Source of the DNA: Anastrepha obliqua
Taxonomy: Eukaryota > Arthropoda > Insecta > Diptera > Tephritidae
DNA length: 64,000 nucleotides
Assembly (NCBI RefSeq): GCF_027943255.1
Contig: NC_072896.1
Location: 33,382,501-33,446,500, forward strand
Direction of reading: 5' to 3'
The notes under the pieces were generated by a model. The model did no database searches. It was not told where the DNA came from and saw only the letters and a program-made list of their open reading frames with translations. Below are positions 44,258 to 54,449 of this stretch, piece by piece. The first letter of the stretch is position 1, and the number at the start of each line of letters is the position of its first letter. Position numbers and translations under genes: made by a program.

Positions 44258-45266
44258 CGACTGTGGGCAAAAAGTAAGGTGAATTTGGTTGTAAAATGAA
44301 AAATCTTTATTTATTCTTGTAAATCAATTTCATCCCCTTCAAAATAATCCCCTTTCGATGAAATACACTTATGCCAACGATTTTTCCAATCCCCAAAACA
44401 TGCCCAATAGTCCATTTCCGGTATAGCCATCATCACCTTCTCGATTCAGCTTTTATCTCCTCAATCGACTCGAAACGCGTTCCCCGGAGTGGTCTCTTGA
44501 GTTTTGGGAATAGCCAGAAGTCACACGAAGCCAAATCAGGCGAATACGGTAGTTGCGGAACGATATGCGTGGAATTTTTGGCGAAATGGTCACGAAGAAC
44601 GAGTGCAGTGTGAGACGGTGCATTATCGTGATGCAAAAACCAAGAGTTGTTGGCCCATAATTCTGGTCTTTTTAGACGAATTGCTTCACGTAAACGACGC
44701 ATAACGCTCAAATAATATTGTGCACCACGAAAATCGAAAAAAAACTGTCATCATGACCTTTATTTTTGAACGACTTTGACGTGCTCTTTTCGGTCTGGCC
44801 TCGCCTTTAGCCCGATATTCGCTTGATTGGTCGATTGTTTCAGGGTCGTAAGCATAAATCCAAGTCTCATCTCCCGTAATGATGCATTTGAGCTTGTCCT
44901 GATAGTCTGAAAGCATTGTTTCACACACACAACGCGACGACTTTTTTCCAAGAAATTGAGAGTTTTCGGTACCAAACGAGATTTGACTTTTCGTAGGCCC
45001 AAATGGTCTTTCAAAATCGTTTTCACAGATCCTTCTTTCACAGCACTTCTCTGCTCAATCAAATCAGACATTGTAAAAATCGAAAAATGCACTCTTGGTC
45101 GTTTGGTAAACACAAGCGTAAATATATTACTGATAATGACATTCACATGAAAGTTGGCCCAGATGTTATCAACAGTGCTGCTAACTCATGAAAAAAATAA
45201 CTAGAGCGAAATTTTAATCCCGCGAACTTTGACAAATAAATTCACCTTACTTTTTGCCCACAGCAG
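44258..45266 (-). mobile_element. Mariner B, copy 2 (internally deleted)
   Basis: Inverted repeats CTGTGGGCAAAAAGTAAGGT at the left (from 44261) and its complement at the right, inside TA duplications 44256-44257 and 45267-45268. 1009 bp, short of the family's roughly 1.3 kb because of two internal deletions. Confidence 0.92.
44340..45080 (-). pseudogene. Mariner B transposase pseudogene, copy 2
   Basis: Starts MSDLIEQRSAVK (about 45072) and jumps directly to GSVKTILKDHLGLRKVKSRL, losing about 75 residues of DNA-binding domain. A shift follows at RRVVCVKQ, with the correct frame resuming in 44686-44928 (ITGDETWIYAYDPETI, first Asp). After MMTVFF the frame is lost by an extra T and a deletion. 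44433-44711 carries the last two Asp in FLHHDNAPSH and PYSPDLASCDFWLF with DD34D spacing. Confidence 0.9.
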
Positions 45267-45269
45267 TAT

Positions 45270-46960
45270 GGCATCACAACGGACGAATTTGCAATATTTG
45301 TCCAAGTGTGCCCCAAGCTGGGCAGTCATTTAACGTAACCTAACCTAAGTTTTCCGAATAAGTTTAGATTCAAAAATTGTTTTGGAGTTTAAGCACTCAA
45401 TGGCAGGTGGTTTAATATTCTATAAACTGCCTTTTTCGTAATTGCTATAACGTAGCCTTGCCGTATTTTGCATTCCATTTTATCGCAGTGTTTTTAATAT
45501 AAAATTTAAATTATAGCCCCGCCGTGAAATACCGAATTGAAGTTATAACTCACAATGGCTTTTAAAATGCAAAATCACTAGAGTGAAATTCACATTTGAA
45601 TCTTTTTATGCCAATTAACTGAATGACTGCTAATTATTGTAAAATCGTAACAGCAACAGTTTAATCTCAAAGAAGCCATGCATACGAACACAAAGCCAAG
45701 CCAGCTGCGCCTGGCAGCTGCCATGCCTTCATGCGCTTCCCAAGCTTTTAAATCACATTCTTCTCTGCTTCCCTTTTAGGCTCTTGCACACGCTTCTTAA
45801 TTCATACCCACACTCGTGTCAGCATTATTAGGTTGGTTAATTATATCTTTTGTGACAAAATGAGGGTCATTAGGTCAAAGGTTTATCTCAAGTAAATGCC
45901 CTGCTATGCTATGCAGCAGAGTACTTAGCCATGTGTGTATGCTCGTGTGTGCGTGTAGTAGTAGTCATGACATTGCCGTTGCCAGCAGGCCAGTTATGGA
46001 ATTGCCAACATTTTGGGCAGCTTAAGTATTAGCATTTAGCGCTATAACGGAACATTTACTCGTACACACGTAACTCTGATCCTCCTGCACTATAAGCCGT
46101 GTGGTAAGTTTGCTGCATTGAGGCTGTGCATACAAGTTGCTGTGTGGGTGGGTGGGTGTGTGTTTGTGACCACTTTAGTGCATCGCTTCGTATTTCGTAT
46201 GCGCAATGTGACGCTGGTGATTATGCGTTACTTCATAATACAAATTCATACTTAAGCACCTGCATATGCAAGTTCGCTAATGTAAGTTGAATTGCAGCAG
46301 CACATAATAATGCAAACAAAAGTAAGTATGTGTGTGTGTGTGCGTGTGTGTGTTGGCAAATACAAATGTTTATTGAGTGCAGCATGAATTGTGTACATTT
46401 GACGTTTGTGTGGCATTATGGAGCAGAGGCTTAGAAATTGTTTTCAAAAGCAATTAATCGAGCATTGCCGAACGAATTTATAATAATGCAATGTTGTTAG
46501 CTACTCATTGGAAGCATATCCGCAAATGCAAATACTATATTTGTACATTACTATTCCACATACATATCCACATACCCTCATGCATACGTACATACGCAGT
46601 TAAATAATAGCACTAAGTGGAAACAGTTAGCTTACTGGTGGACTTGTAGCAGTTATTGTTGTAATAGCCTATTTTGTCAGATATTTGAGTATAATGGGTG
46701 CCATGACTCAGAAGCTGAGCTTGGCATTGGCTTCAACAAAAGCTCCACTCAGGTATGTAGATACAAATTTCAATGAGAAGCTAAACTGAGTTTAATTGCA
46801 ATGGAATTGTGGATGGTCGAACATTTTCCAAGTACTCGGTTAATATCGCCCATTGCGCTTAAGAGAGCGGAATTACAGGAGTACAGAGTGCGTGCGGTAT
46901 TTGAGAACAACTTGAGAGTAAAACTAATTAACTTTTACTTCGAAAAAATTTCCACACAAC
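45270..46960. other. Intergenic, no gene seen
   Basis: Simple repeats only: GGTGGGTGGGTGTGTG at about 46145 and a GT run at 46327-46352. The frame 46801-46995 has no domain. Confidence 0.6.
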
Positions 46961-46964
46961 ATTA

Positions 46965-48188
46965 TAATAAGTTAAATTTCAAGGGCCGATATTGAATGTG
47001 AACCACATTTAAACGACAAGTACTTTTCTGCATTTCATTCAATATTTTTCAAATTCAGACTAACTCAATTTGAACTATGAAAAGATACACAATCGAGCAA
47101 CACGTTAAAGTTATTCAGGCTTATTATGAAAACAGGCGTTCAAATCAAAATGTATATCGGGCACTTCGTGATTTTTTCGTTCAAATTAATCGTCCAAATG
47201 TGCGTACAATCGGAAAAATTGTGCAAAAGTTTGAGCATACCGGGTCTGTGAAAACCGAGATGTGAAAACACCAGTGCACGCTTGTACAGCTCGTACTGCA
47301 GAAAATATTGCTGCTGATCGCGATAGTGTGGTTGAAGAGCCGTCCACCTCAACTCGTCGTCGTGTCCAACAATTGCACCTCTCACGCTCGTCGTTGATGA
47401 ACATTAAGACTTGCATTTACACGCTTACAAGGTGCAATGGACTCAAGAACTAAAGCCTCTTGACCATATCAAGCGTCGTTAATGGTCAGAATGGTGGCAG
47501 GAAATAGCAACAGTGAATGACCAATTTTCGCAGAAAATCATCTTCAGATGAGGCGCATTTTCACCTCAGTGGATTCGTCAATAAGCAGAATGATAATCCA
47601 AGAGTGATTGCCGAAAAACCAATGCACCTACAAAGAGTGACTGTTTGGTGCGATTTATGGGCCGGCAGCATCATTGGGCCGTATTTTTTCCAAAATGAGG
47701 CCGGTCAGGCAGTTAGTGTTCGCTATCGTGAGATGATAACGAACTTTTTATGGCTCGAATTGGAAGATATGGATGTGGACGATATGTGGTTTCAACAGGA
47801 CGGTGCCACTTGTCACACAGCTAACGAAACAATGACTCTTTTGCGCGAAAAATTTGATGACCGAATAATCTCACGTCGCGGCGATGTCAATTGACCGCCA
47901 AGATCAAGTGATTTCACACCGTTGGATTTTTTTCTTTAGGCTTATTTGAAAGAAAAGGTACACGTCAATAAGCCAGCAACAATTCAAGAGCTAAAGGATG
48001 AGATAATTCGGTGCATTAACGGCATAGAATCTCAATTATGCCTCAGCGTCATCGAAAATTTGGACCATCGGATGGAGGTCTTCGGCAGCACACCTCCGCG
48101 GTGGCTATTTGGCCAATATTTTGTTTTATAGGTGATTGAGCCATACCAATTTTATCATAATAAAGAGAAATGAAACTTAACCACCCGT
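46965..48188 (+). mobile_element. DD41D mariner-like element E
   Basis: Left end AAGTTAAATTTCAAGGGCCG; the right end, reversed, reads GGTGGTTAAGTTTCATTTCT. The same terminal sequences bound the deletion derivatives at 51203-51768, which defines the family. Length about 1.22 kb. The right terminus lost roughly 50 bases relative to the 51-kb copies. Confidence 0.8.
47077..48131 (+). pseudogene. DD41D transposase pseudogene (element E)
   Basis: The N-terminal helix-turn-helix starts at MKRYTIEQHVKVIQAYYENR (47077). The middle is frameshifted near 47262. 47517-47894 holds SSDEAHFHLSGFVNKQ (first Asp), RVTVWCDLWAGSIIGPYFF and MWFQQDGATCHTA (second Asp). The third Asp follows 41 residues later in RSSDFTPLDFF, after a TGA at 47892-47894; a TAG follows at 47937-47939. 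Both stops replace tryptophan codons (TGG) of the family. C-terminal TIQELKDEIIRCI then runs to 48131. Confidence 0.87.
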
Positions 48189-48189
48189 T

Positions 48190-48385
48190 ACATCCAAAAA
48201 AATCATTCAATAAAACTTCCATTAGTGGTATATCACTCCTCCTAGATCCGGGTCCGGAAACGATTGCATACCTGAATAAAATGCTCCTTATTCTAATTGA
48301 CGATAACGGCATTAATTGCAGTCTTCAGAGAAAAAATGGTGTTACGAGGATGCTTACTGGTTTCCCGCTCAACTACGCTCCATAA
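48190..48385. other. Short unassigned spacer
   Basis: A 71-codon frame at 48170-48385 has no recognisable domain. Confidence 0.4.
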
Positions 48386-49110
48386 CTAATAATCCGGGCG
48401 ATTAAGGTCTGACGAGTTAGCCGGCTGTAAGTTAGGTGTTATGTGGTGGGCATTTTCCAAGTTTCGGTCATCTAATCTTGTGTCACCATCGCTTTGTGTG
48501 AAGCAGCAGATGCCGGCAGAGTCTTGTTGAAAGCAGTTTTGGCTACAATCGCGTACACTATCATTCCAGGGTTTCACTACTGTCCTAGAATCTCGACATG
48601 TGCGGCAGACTTTAAGCGAAATTCTTGAGTAAAGATGGCACGATTTGTCCATGTTTTTGTTGCTCACAACATCTAAAACCATAACAGTGGCTAGAAACTT
48701 CGGGTGCATGACAGCAGACATCTCTGTATGATTGGACTATAGCCAATTGTTATTCTGGTATTTTCTGCGGTTGGTCCTTTAAACTTTCTCGACATTTTTT
48801 TCATCAGAAAAAATCACAAGATCTCAGGCGCTTCAGGTTGTTTAAATTTTTTTAGAAGGAGTTTTGATCGGATAACTCACTGACCTCGTGTTTACTCCGA
48901 CATAAACTGCCTTCTGCCCACTACGTAGGCTTCATATCGGAGATCATCATGGATAACTCGATGGGTGAGACCCTCAGAAACATAAAGCTCCTTTGCAAGG
49001 GCTCTCTTTGATATTTAAGGGTTCTCGTCAATGACCACTTGCACTTGTTGAATAAACTCTGCAGATCTTTCTTCATGCCGCCTGATGCTTCCAAGTCACG
49101 GCGAACCTAA
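48386..49110 (-). pseudogene. DD37D-like (maT-type) transposase remnant
   Basis: 5' end on the right. Across frames: SAEFIQQVQVVIDENP, SKRALAKELYVSEGLTHRVI, then MSEXTRGQ/IRSKLLLKK, and in 48386-48721 the strand PKFLATVMVLDVVSNK, WNDSV, FQQDSAG (second Asp) and PANSSDLNRPDY (third Asp). The wording fits the Tc1/mariner branch with 37-residue spacing, but this copy has a local frame scramble between the two Asp, so spacing cannot be read directly. Ends not found. Confidence 0.65.
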
Positions 49111-49119
49111 GAACGAATT

Positions 49120-49640
49120 TATTTATGCGATTTGCTAATATTTATAATTTCCATCAACTCCGGCTGGAACGAAGGGTCAAATTTGCATATACAGCGGCGA
49201 TAACTGCATGTCTCTTTATTTCTTCAGTTAAGTTGCCTTATCTATTAAAAATAATGGTTTCGGGAAATTATAACTACATGCCCTCAACTACCGCATGGAC
49301 CTTGTTGAGGGAGAAACAGAAAGGGTAGTAATTCATTACTCTTCTGCCAATTTCGCTGATTTGGTTTATGAATCCTGACATTTTGTCGAGGCAAAGAGAA
49401 TACTACTGTTCCGGTAATCCTATAAATAAGACAATTTCTTTCCATTTCCCTGGCGCGTTTCAAATTCAAGATAATTCTTTATTTCTTTACAAACTTTGCA
49501 GATTTTTTTAAGAATCCTAGCAGTTTATCGAGGAAAAAAGAAAGTAGTTCGTCTTTCTCAACACTTTCGAACCAAAAATGTACCATCTATGTTAAGTCTG
49601 ATGAAGGCCAAACAGCAGCAGCTTCTTGAGACTATCTTCA
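49120..49640. other. Intergenic, no gene seen
   Basis: No domain in the short open frames of this stretch. Confidence 0.5.
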
Positions 49641-49654
49641 TATTCCAAACCATC

Positions 49655-49790
49655 CACACTGCACTAGAAGGTGTGCCATTGCGTCGCGGCGCGACCGATT
49701 TTAGAAAAAACTGTGGATAACATTTTGGTGCTTCATGCACGGAGATTTGAACCTACGTACTGCCGAAGGGCTTGAGAATACCACTAGCAA
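49655..49790 (-). mobile_element. tRNA-derived SINE, copy S4 (diverged)
   Basis: Read on the reverse strand it keeps a B-box-like GTAGGTTCAAATCTCCGTG near the right end, then the ATCGGTCGCGCCGCGACGCAA-like body block corresponding to GCGGTCGCCCCTCGGCAGGC in S2. Order and spacing match S2; the A-box side is barely recognisable. Older than S1 and S2 by divergence. Confidence 0.5.
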
Positions 49791-49799
49791 AATCTGCCT

Positions 49800-51200
49800 A
49801 GAAATAGTTTTCTAGAATATTTTAAGCCCGTGGCAACTTTACAAATGCATTTTCTCAAACTTTACCAAAAAGGCTCAACATGACCTTCCTTTGAAACGTC
49901 TAATGAGTTAAAATATTCTAAAAAAAAAAATCTTCTGTAAACGTCCAAATTTGGTATTTTAACCGTTTTTTCGGAAATCACATACGCAATCAAAAAATTC
50001 ATTAGGATATATAAACATTTTACATGAGAATACACAAAAAATTTGGATGTTTTACTATGTTTTTTGTTTCCTTGCCGATGAATTGAATACAAAAAGTGTA
50101 ACATTATAATTAAATCACGTTTCTAGTTGGACTATATGGCGGAGGCCTCTGTTCCTTGGGTAATTCTGTTTAACGACCGGACTACCAACTCTACGCAAGC
50201 CCACGTATGGGAGTGGCGAACGCACTGGTGAAACACATTTTAAGGCATATAGTCAAGCGAGCCGTTTGCTACAAGTACAGACACCCGCTTACGACCGCGT
50301 GAATAAGAAAAAGTTTTTTTTTAACGATGCGGCTTGCGGCAGATATTTCTATCCTACCACCCACATAAGTGAGGTATGCTCCTCTCCACCGCCCACTAGG
50401 TATAACAAGTTTCCCTGAGCAAAGCAAATTTGAACTGGTTTCATTTTTTCTCAGACAATGACCTTAAAATTGTGGTACAGTTTTATTACGTAAAATATAA
50501 AATCTACTCTCAAGTTGAAGTTTTGTTTTAAATAAAATGCGGTTTGTGCTACTAAATATTACTAATTGCCGGCATTATTTTTAATTTATTTGTAAAAATA
50601 AATTATTAATAAATAACTTTAAGCTTTCAACCTAAAATTAAAGCGTTGTGTTACCCTGTACATTAATCCTCAAATATTTTATAAACTCAACCCTTTGTAT
50701 GTTCTCATGCAAAAATATAACCATTGCATTGCATTATTCTATTTTGTATTTGCCACAAATAGTAACATAAATATTAACGTAATACATTTGCATTTATTTG
50801 TTCATAATAGCTTTCGCACATGATTACGTGTGTACATACATATGTATGCACAGCTATCTGTGTACAAATTTGTTAGAGTGTTCAGTAATTTTTCTCTTCT
50901 ACATGTATGTGAATTGTTGGTATTGTTCTCAGCGTACTCGCTTATCCTAAACTATGTTATGCTCATAGTACTCACCCAACCATTTACGTATGTTAAGTAT
51001 TTTGTCTGTTATTGTTGTAAATCGCAATTAGTCTGCTGGTGATGTTATTTTACTTCTACTCTGCTGATGCTGTTTTCGCTCTCAATAATGCACTAATGAA
51101 AGTCAGCCGTTTATTGTAACATTTTCAAATATCAATGCATAGGTTATTATGATTTTTTTAAGACTGTAAGCATAAACAGAAGTGCGTATGGATCCATATG
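49800..51200. other. Intergenic, no gene seen
   Basis: AT-rich, with ACATACATATGTATG-type sequence near 50834. No domain found. Confidence 0.6.
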
Positions 51201-51202
51201 TA

Positions 51203-51396
51203 AGGGTGGTTAAGTTTCAAGGGCCGGTATTGATTTTGAATAAAATAGAATTTTTTTAAGAAATTATTATCATTTCTCTTTATTATGATAATACTAGTAT
51301 AGCTCAATTACGTATGGAACAAAATATTGGCCAAATGGCAGCCACGACCTTGGCGGCACATCTCCAAAGACCACCAAATAGTTCCTTATCTAAACG
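51203..51396 (-). mobile_element. DD41D family E, partial end unit
   Basis: Begins GGTGGTTAAGTTTCAAGGG after TA and repeats the first ~190 bases of the adjacent unit at 51397, with about a fifth of bases changed. Tandem to, and in the same orientation as, the next unit. Confidence 0.75.
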
Positions 51397-51768
51397 GTGA
51401 TTAAATTTTAAGGGCCGGTATTGATTTTGAATAAAATACAATCTTTTTAGAAAATTATTGTTATTTCTCATTATTATGATAATATTGGTATGACTCAATT
51501 ACGTATAAAACAAAATATTGGCCAAACGCCCGCCGCGGCCTCGGCGGCACACCTCCATCCGATGGTCCAAATTTACGATGACGCTGAGGCATAATTAAGG
51601 TTCTATGCCGTTAATGTGCCGAATTATCTCATCCTTTAGCTCTTGAATTGTTACTGGCTTATCGACATACACCTTTTATTTCAAATAACCCCAAAGAAAG
51701 GAGTCCAACGGTGTCGTTGACGTTTAGGTGTGGTTCACATTCAACATCGGTCCTTGTAATTTAACCAT
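51397..51768 (-). mobile_element. DD41D family E deletion derivative (MITE-like)
   Basis: Left end TTAAATTTTAAGGGCCGGTA and right end, reversed, GGTTAAATTACAAGGACCGA. The right end abuts TA (51769-51770). Only the transposase C-terminus remains (reverse strand KPVTIQELKDEIIRHINGIE), joined directly to the 5' terminal repeat by a deletion of everything from the start to just before LK-KVYVDK. 372 bp. Confidence 0.78.
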
Positions 51769-52440
51769 TTATAAGAATATTTGATGACTGCATCCTTCTT
51801 CAAGTGTTTTATCAGACTTTACCTCCAACTTATGTCGCATATTTTGATGTTGTCTCAAAAATGGAAGGAGCCACAGTTTGATGTCGCGTTGGAACAGGAG
51901 ATTAATTCTTTTGAGCAACCTTTTCATTGCAGAAATGCGCTTAGAGCAAATCCAAAAAAAATTATAATAAAAAAAATTCCAGAACTGCAAATCAAATTTG
52001 AAAAGAATTTTATTTTTTTGAGCAATTATTATTTTTAAATCGATATTGGTGCATTTTTTTCGTTTATTTACAAAATGCGAGCAATCAATGGGTCGTACAC
52101 AATTTGGATTCAAACAAGCTATGGGAACGCGTGAAGCCTTCTTCAGCCTTCAAGCCCTAGTACAAAATTGTAAAGACGTCCAGAAAGATATTTTTATATG
52201 CTTCATTGACTATAAAAAGGCTACACACAGGAAACTATAAAACTATTTGACATAAAACACATAGAACTATTTGACATTTTAAGGCAAATGGACATTAATG
52301 AAAAAGAAATAAGGCACACTTTCAACTTGTATTAGTGCCAAACTGCGAACATGAGACTACAAAATGATGTGACGAGTGATGTTTCAATCAGAAGAGGAGT
52401 TCGCCAAGGATGTGTTTTATCACCAATGCTCTTTAATTTA

Positions 52441-53597
52441 CTGGGTTGCCCATATTCGACGGAACCATGTGTTGTTTTTTAAATCAAAGAAAAACACAAC
52501 TTTTTTGATGTTGACGATAATAATCATTTTATTTGGTTCAAGTAGATTTGTTGATATCTCTTTTTGAATATGATATCTCTCAAATGGCCACCTTCAGCCT
52601 GTTTGGCGTATTGTGCCCGTTTTGCAGCATTTTCCATAGTTTTAGCTAACATTTCGGCTGGAATAGCGGCTATTTCCTCACGAATGTTGTTCTTGAGCTC
52701 TTCTATGGACTTTGGCTTATTAATATAAACCTTTGATTTTAAATATCCCCACAAGAAGAAGTCAGGTGGCGTTAAATCGGTCGAACGCGGTGGCCAGTCA
52801 AAATCGGCATTTTTCGACATCAAACGACGAGGAAACAATTTCTTCAAAAAATCGATTGTGGTGCGAGCTGTGTGTGGTGGAGCGCCGTCTTGTTGCAACC
52901 AGAATTGCCTCATACGCTTTCGACGAATAATTGGCATCACAAAAGTGGTTATCATATCGCGATAACGCTCCTGATTGACGGTAACAGCTTGACCATCCTC
53001 ATTTTCGAAGAAAAACGGCCAAGTAATCGTATTCGGACATGATGATTTTGTTCCAAAATTGCTTGTCATCTTCAGCCATTTCGATGACTCTTTGGGCCCA
53101 TTACAATCGTTGAGGCTTGTCCGCAGGCAACAATCTTTGCGTCAAGTGACTCTTATACGGGAATAAATGCAAATCAATGCGGATAATTCCTTCTAAAGTG
53201 GTCCGAGCAATGCCCAACTGCTGAGAACGGCGATTTTGGAAAGTCCTTGGCGAGCAATATTCTCATCCGATCGCCTTGGTCGGTTTTTATTTGGCCTCTT
53301 TGGATTAGAAAGAGCATCGCCAGTCGAAAACCTTTCGTACAAACGTTTAATGGTGCTCTTAGAAGGCACACTTTTCACATTATTTAATTTTTTATACGCA
53401 CGTTGAGTTTTCACAATTGACTTCTTTTGTTGAATGTAAATTTCAACAATTTGGGAGCGCTCGCGTCGCGTGTACTGTTCCATGGTAAAAATCTGCTTGG
53501 ACTGATGCTTCCAACGCGTTATGTCATTAAGCGATCTGACGTCTCTGTCAAAAGAAACTGGGTTGCCAGATGGGTCCGTCGAATATGGGCAACCCTG
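52441..53597 (-). mobile_element. DD41D mariner-like element F
   Basis: Inverted repeats at both ends: left CTGGGTTGCCCATATTCGAC, right (reversed) CAGGGTTGCCCATATTCGAC, matching 26 of 28 bases overall. Flanked by TA at 52439-52440 and 53598-53599. 1157 bp. Distinct terminal sequence from element E, so it is a different subfamily. Confidence 0.93.
52524..53483 (-). pseudogene. DD41D transposase pseudogene (element F)
   Basis: Likely start MEQYTRRERSQIVEIYIQ at 53483, with helix-turn-helix and SKSTIKRLYERFSTGDALSN. A frameshift lies near 53250. 52524-53069 carries FFFENEDGQAVTV, FWLQQDGAPPHTA (second Asp, residue 61) and STDLTPPDFFLWGYLKSKVY (third Asp, residue 103), exactly 41 residues apart, and a complete C-terminus ending near HLRDIIFKK. 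The region that should hold the first catalytic Asp (SDEAHF in relatives) is deleted at about 53030-53050, which alone makes the protein inactive. Confidence 0.88.
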
Positions 53598-54449
53598 TAA
53601 ACTCGGAATATATATTTGAAGAAGCTTTGGCATTAGTCAACTTAGGAATAAAAGTCAACTGCGAAATAATAAATAACATACGATTTGCCGATGACACCAC
53701 AATATTGGCTGACAAAATTAACAACCTGCAATATCTTCTTAAAGAAGTCAGCGGAAAAAGTCTGCAGTACAGTCTAACTATTAACACCCAAAAAACAAAA
53801 TTCATGGTTGTTTCAAAAAACTCTCCACAAATCACCAATTCAAACATTTATGTATATGACAATCCGATCCAAAGAGTATTCCGATTTAAGTACCTAGGAT
53901 GTTGGCTCAGCGAAACATGGACAAATGAAAATTGCTGTCGAATTGAAACAATGAGGGAAGCTTTCTTCAATTATAGGAAAGTTCTTTTCAATAAAGCTTG
54001 GACATAAAATTACGTCTTCGGTACCTTAAATGTTACCGTTGGTCTGTGGAGGCATGGACACTAAAGGTTACGAGTATGAATAAATTAGAGGCGTTTAAGA
54101 TGTGGTGCTATCGGCGGATGATGAAAATATCGTAGACAGACAAAGTTAGTAACAAAGAAATCTTAACAAAACTTGGTAAGGATAAAGAGCTGTTATTAAC
54201 CATAAAGCGCCGCAAAACCGCATATTTTGGTCATATTATGCGTGGTCGTAATTATGAATTGTTGCAACTGATTGTAAAAGGTAAAATCGAAGGCAAACGA
54301 GGAATTGGGAGGAAGCAAATGTCTTGGCTACGTAACATAAGGGAGTGCATAGGATTAAGGACTATTGGGCAGTTGGTTGAAGTATCCCGAGATAGGGACA
54401 ATTACTATATTTTTGTGTATAATATTTTTGAGTTTTTTTTCATGTAAAC

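Larger units (their letters stand above)
52080..54440 (+). pseudogene. LINE reverse transcriptase and C-terminal domain (broken)
   Basis: In order: RTQFGFKQAMGTREAFFSLQ, DIFICFIDYKKA (first catalytic region), SVSIRRGVRQGCVLSPM..LFNL before the interruption; then INNIRFADDTTILADKINNL with the FADD catalytic block (about 53668-53727), SLTINTQKTKFMV, FRFKYLGCWLSE in 53570-54007; then VEAWTLKV, NKLEAFKMWCYRRMMKIS with a stop, and KRRKTAYFGHIMRG, EGKRGIGRKQMSWLRNIREC to 54447. Lesions include a duplicated stretch near 52240-52270 and stops at about 52238 and 54133. Confidence 0.83.
52046..54447 (+). mobile_element. Non-LTR retrotransposon split by a DD41D element
   Basis: The RT sequence runs to 52440 and resumes at 53600. 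Removing 52441-53597 and one TA restores a continuous frame (SPMLFNL into NSEYIFEEA). RT clade uncertain. 5'-truncated: it begins inside RT. Confidence 0.85.
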
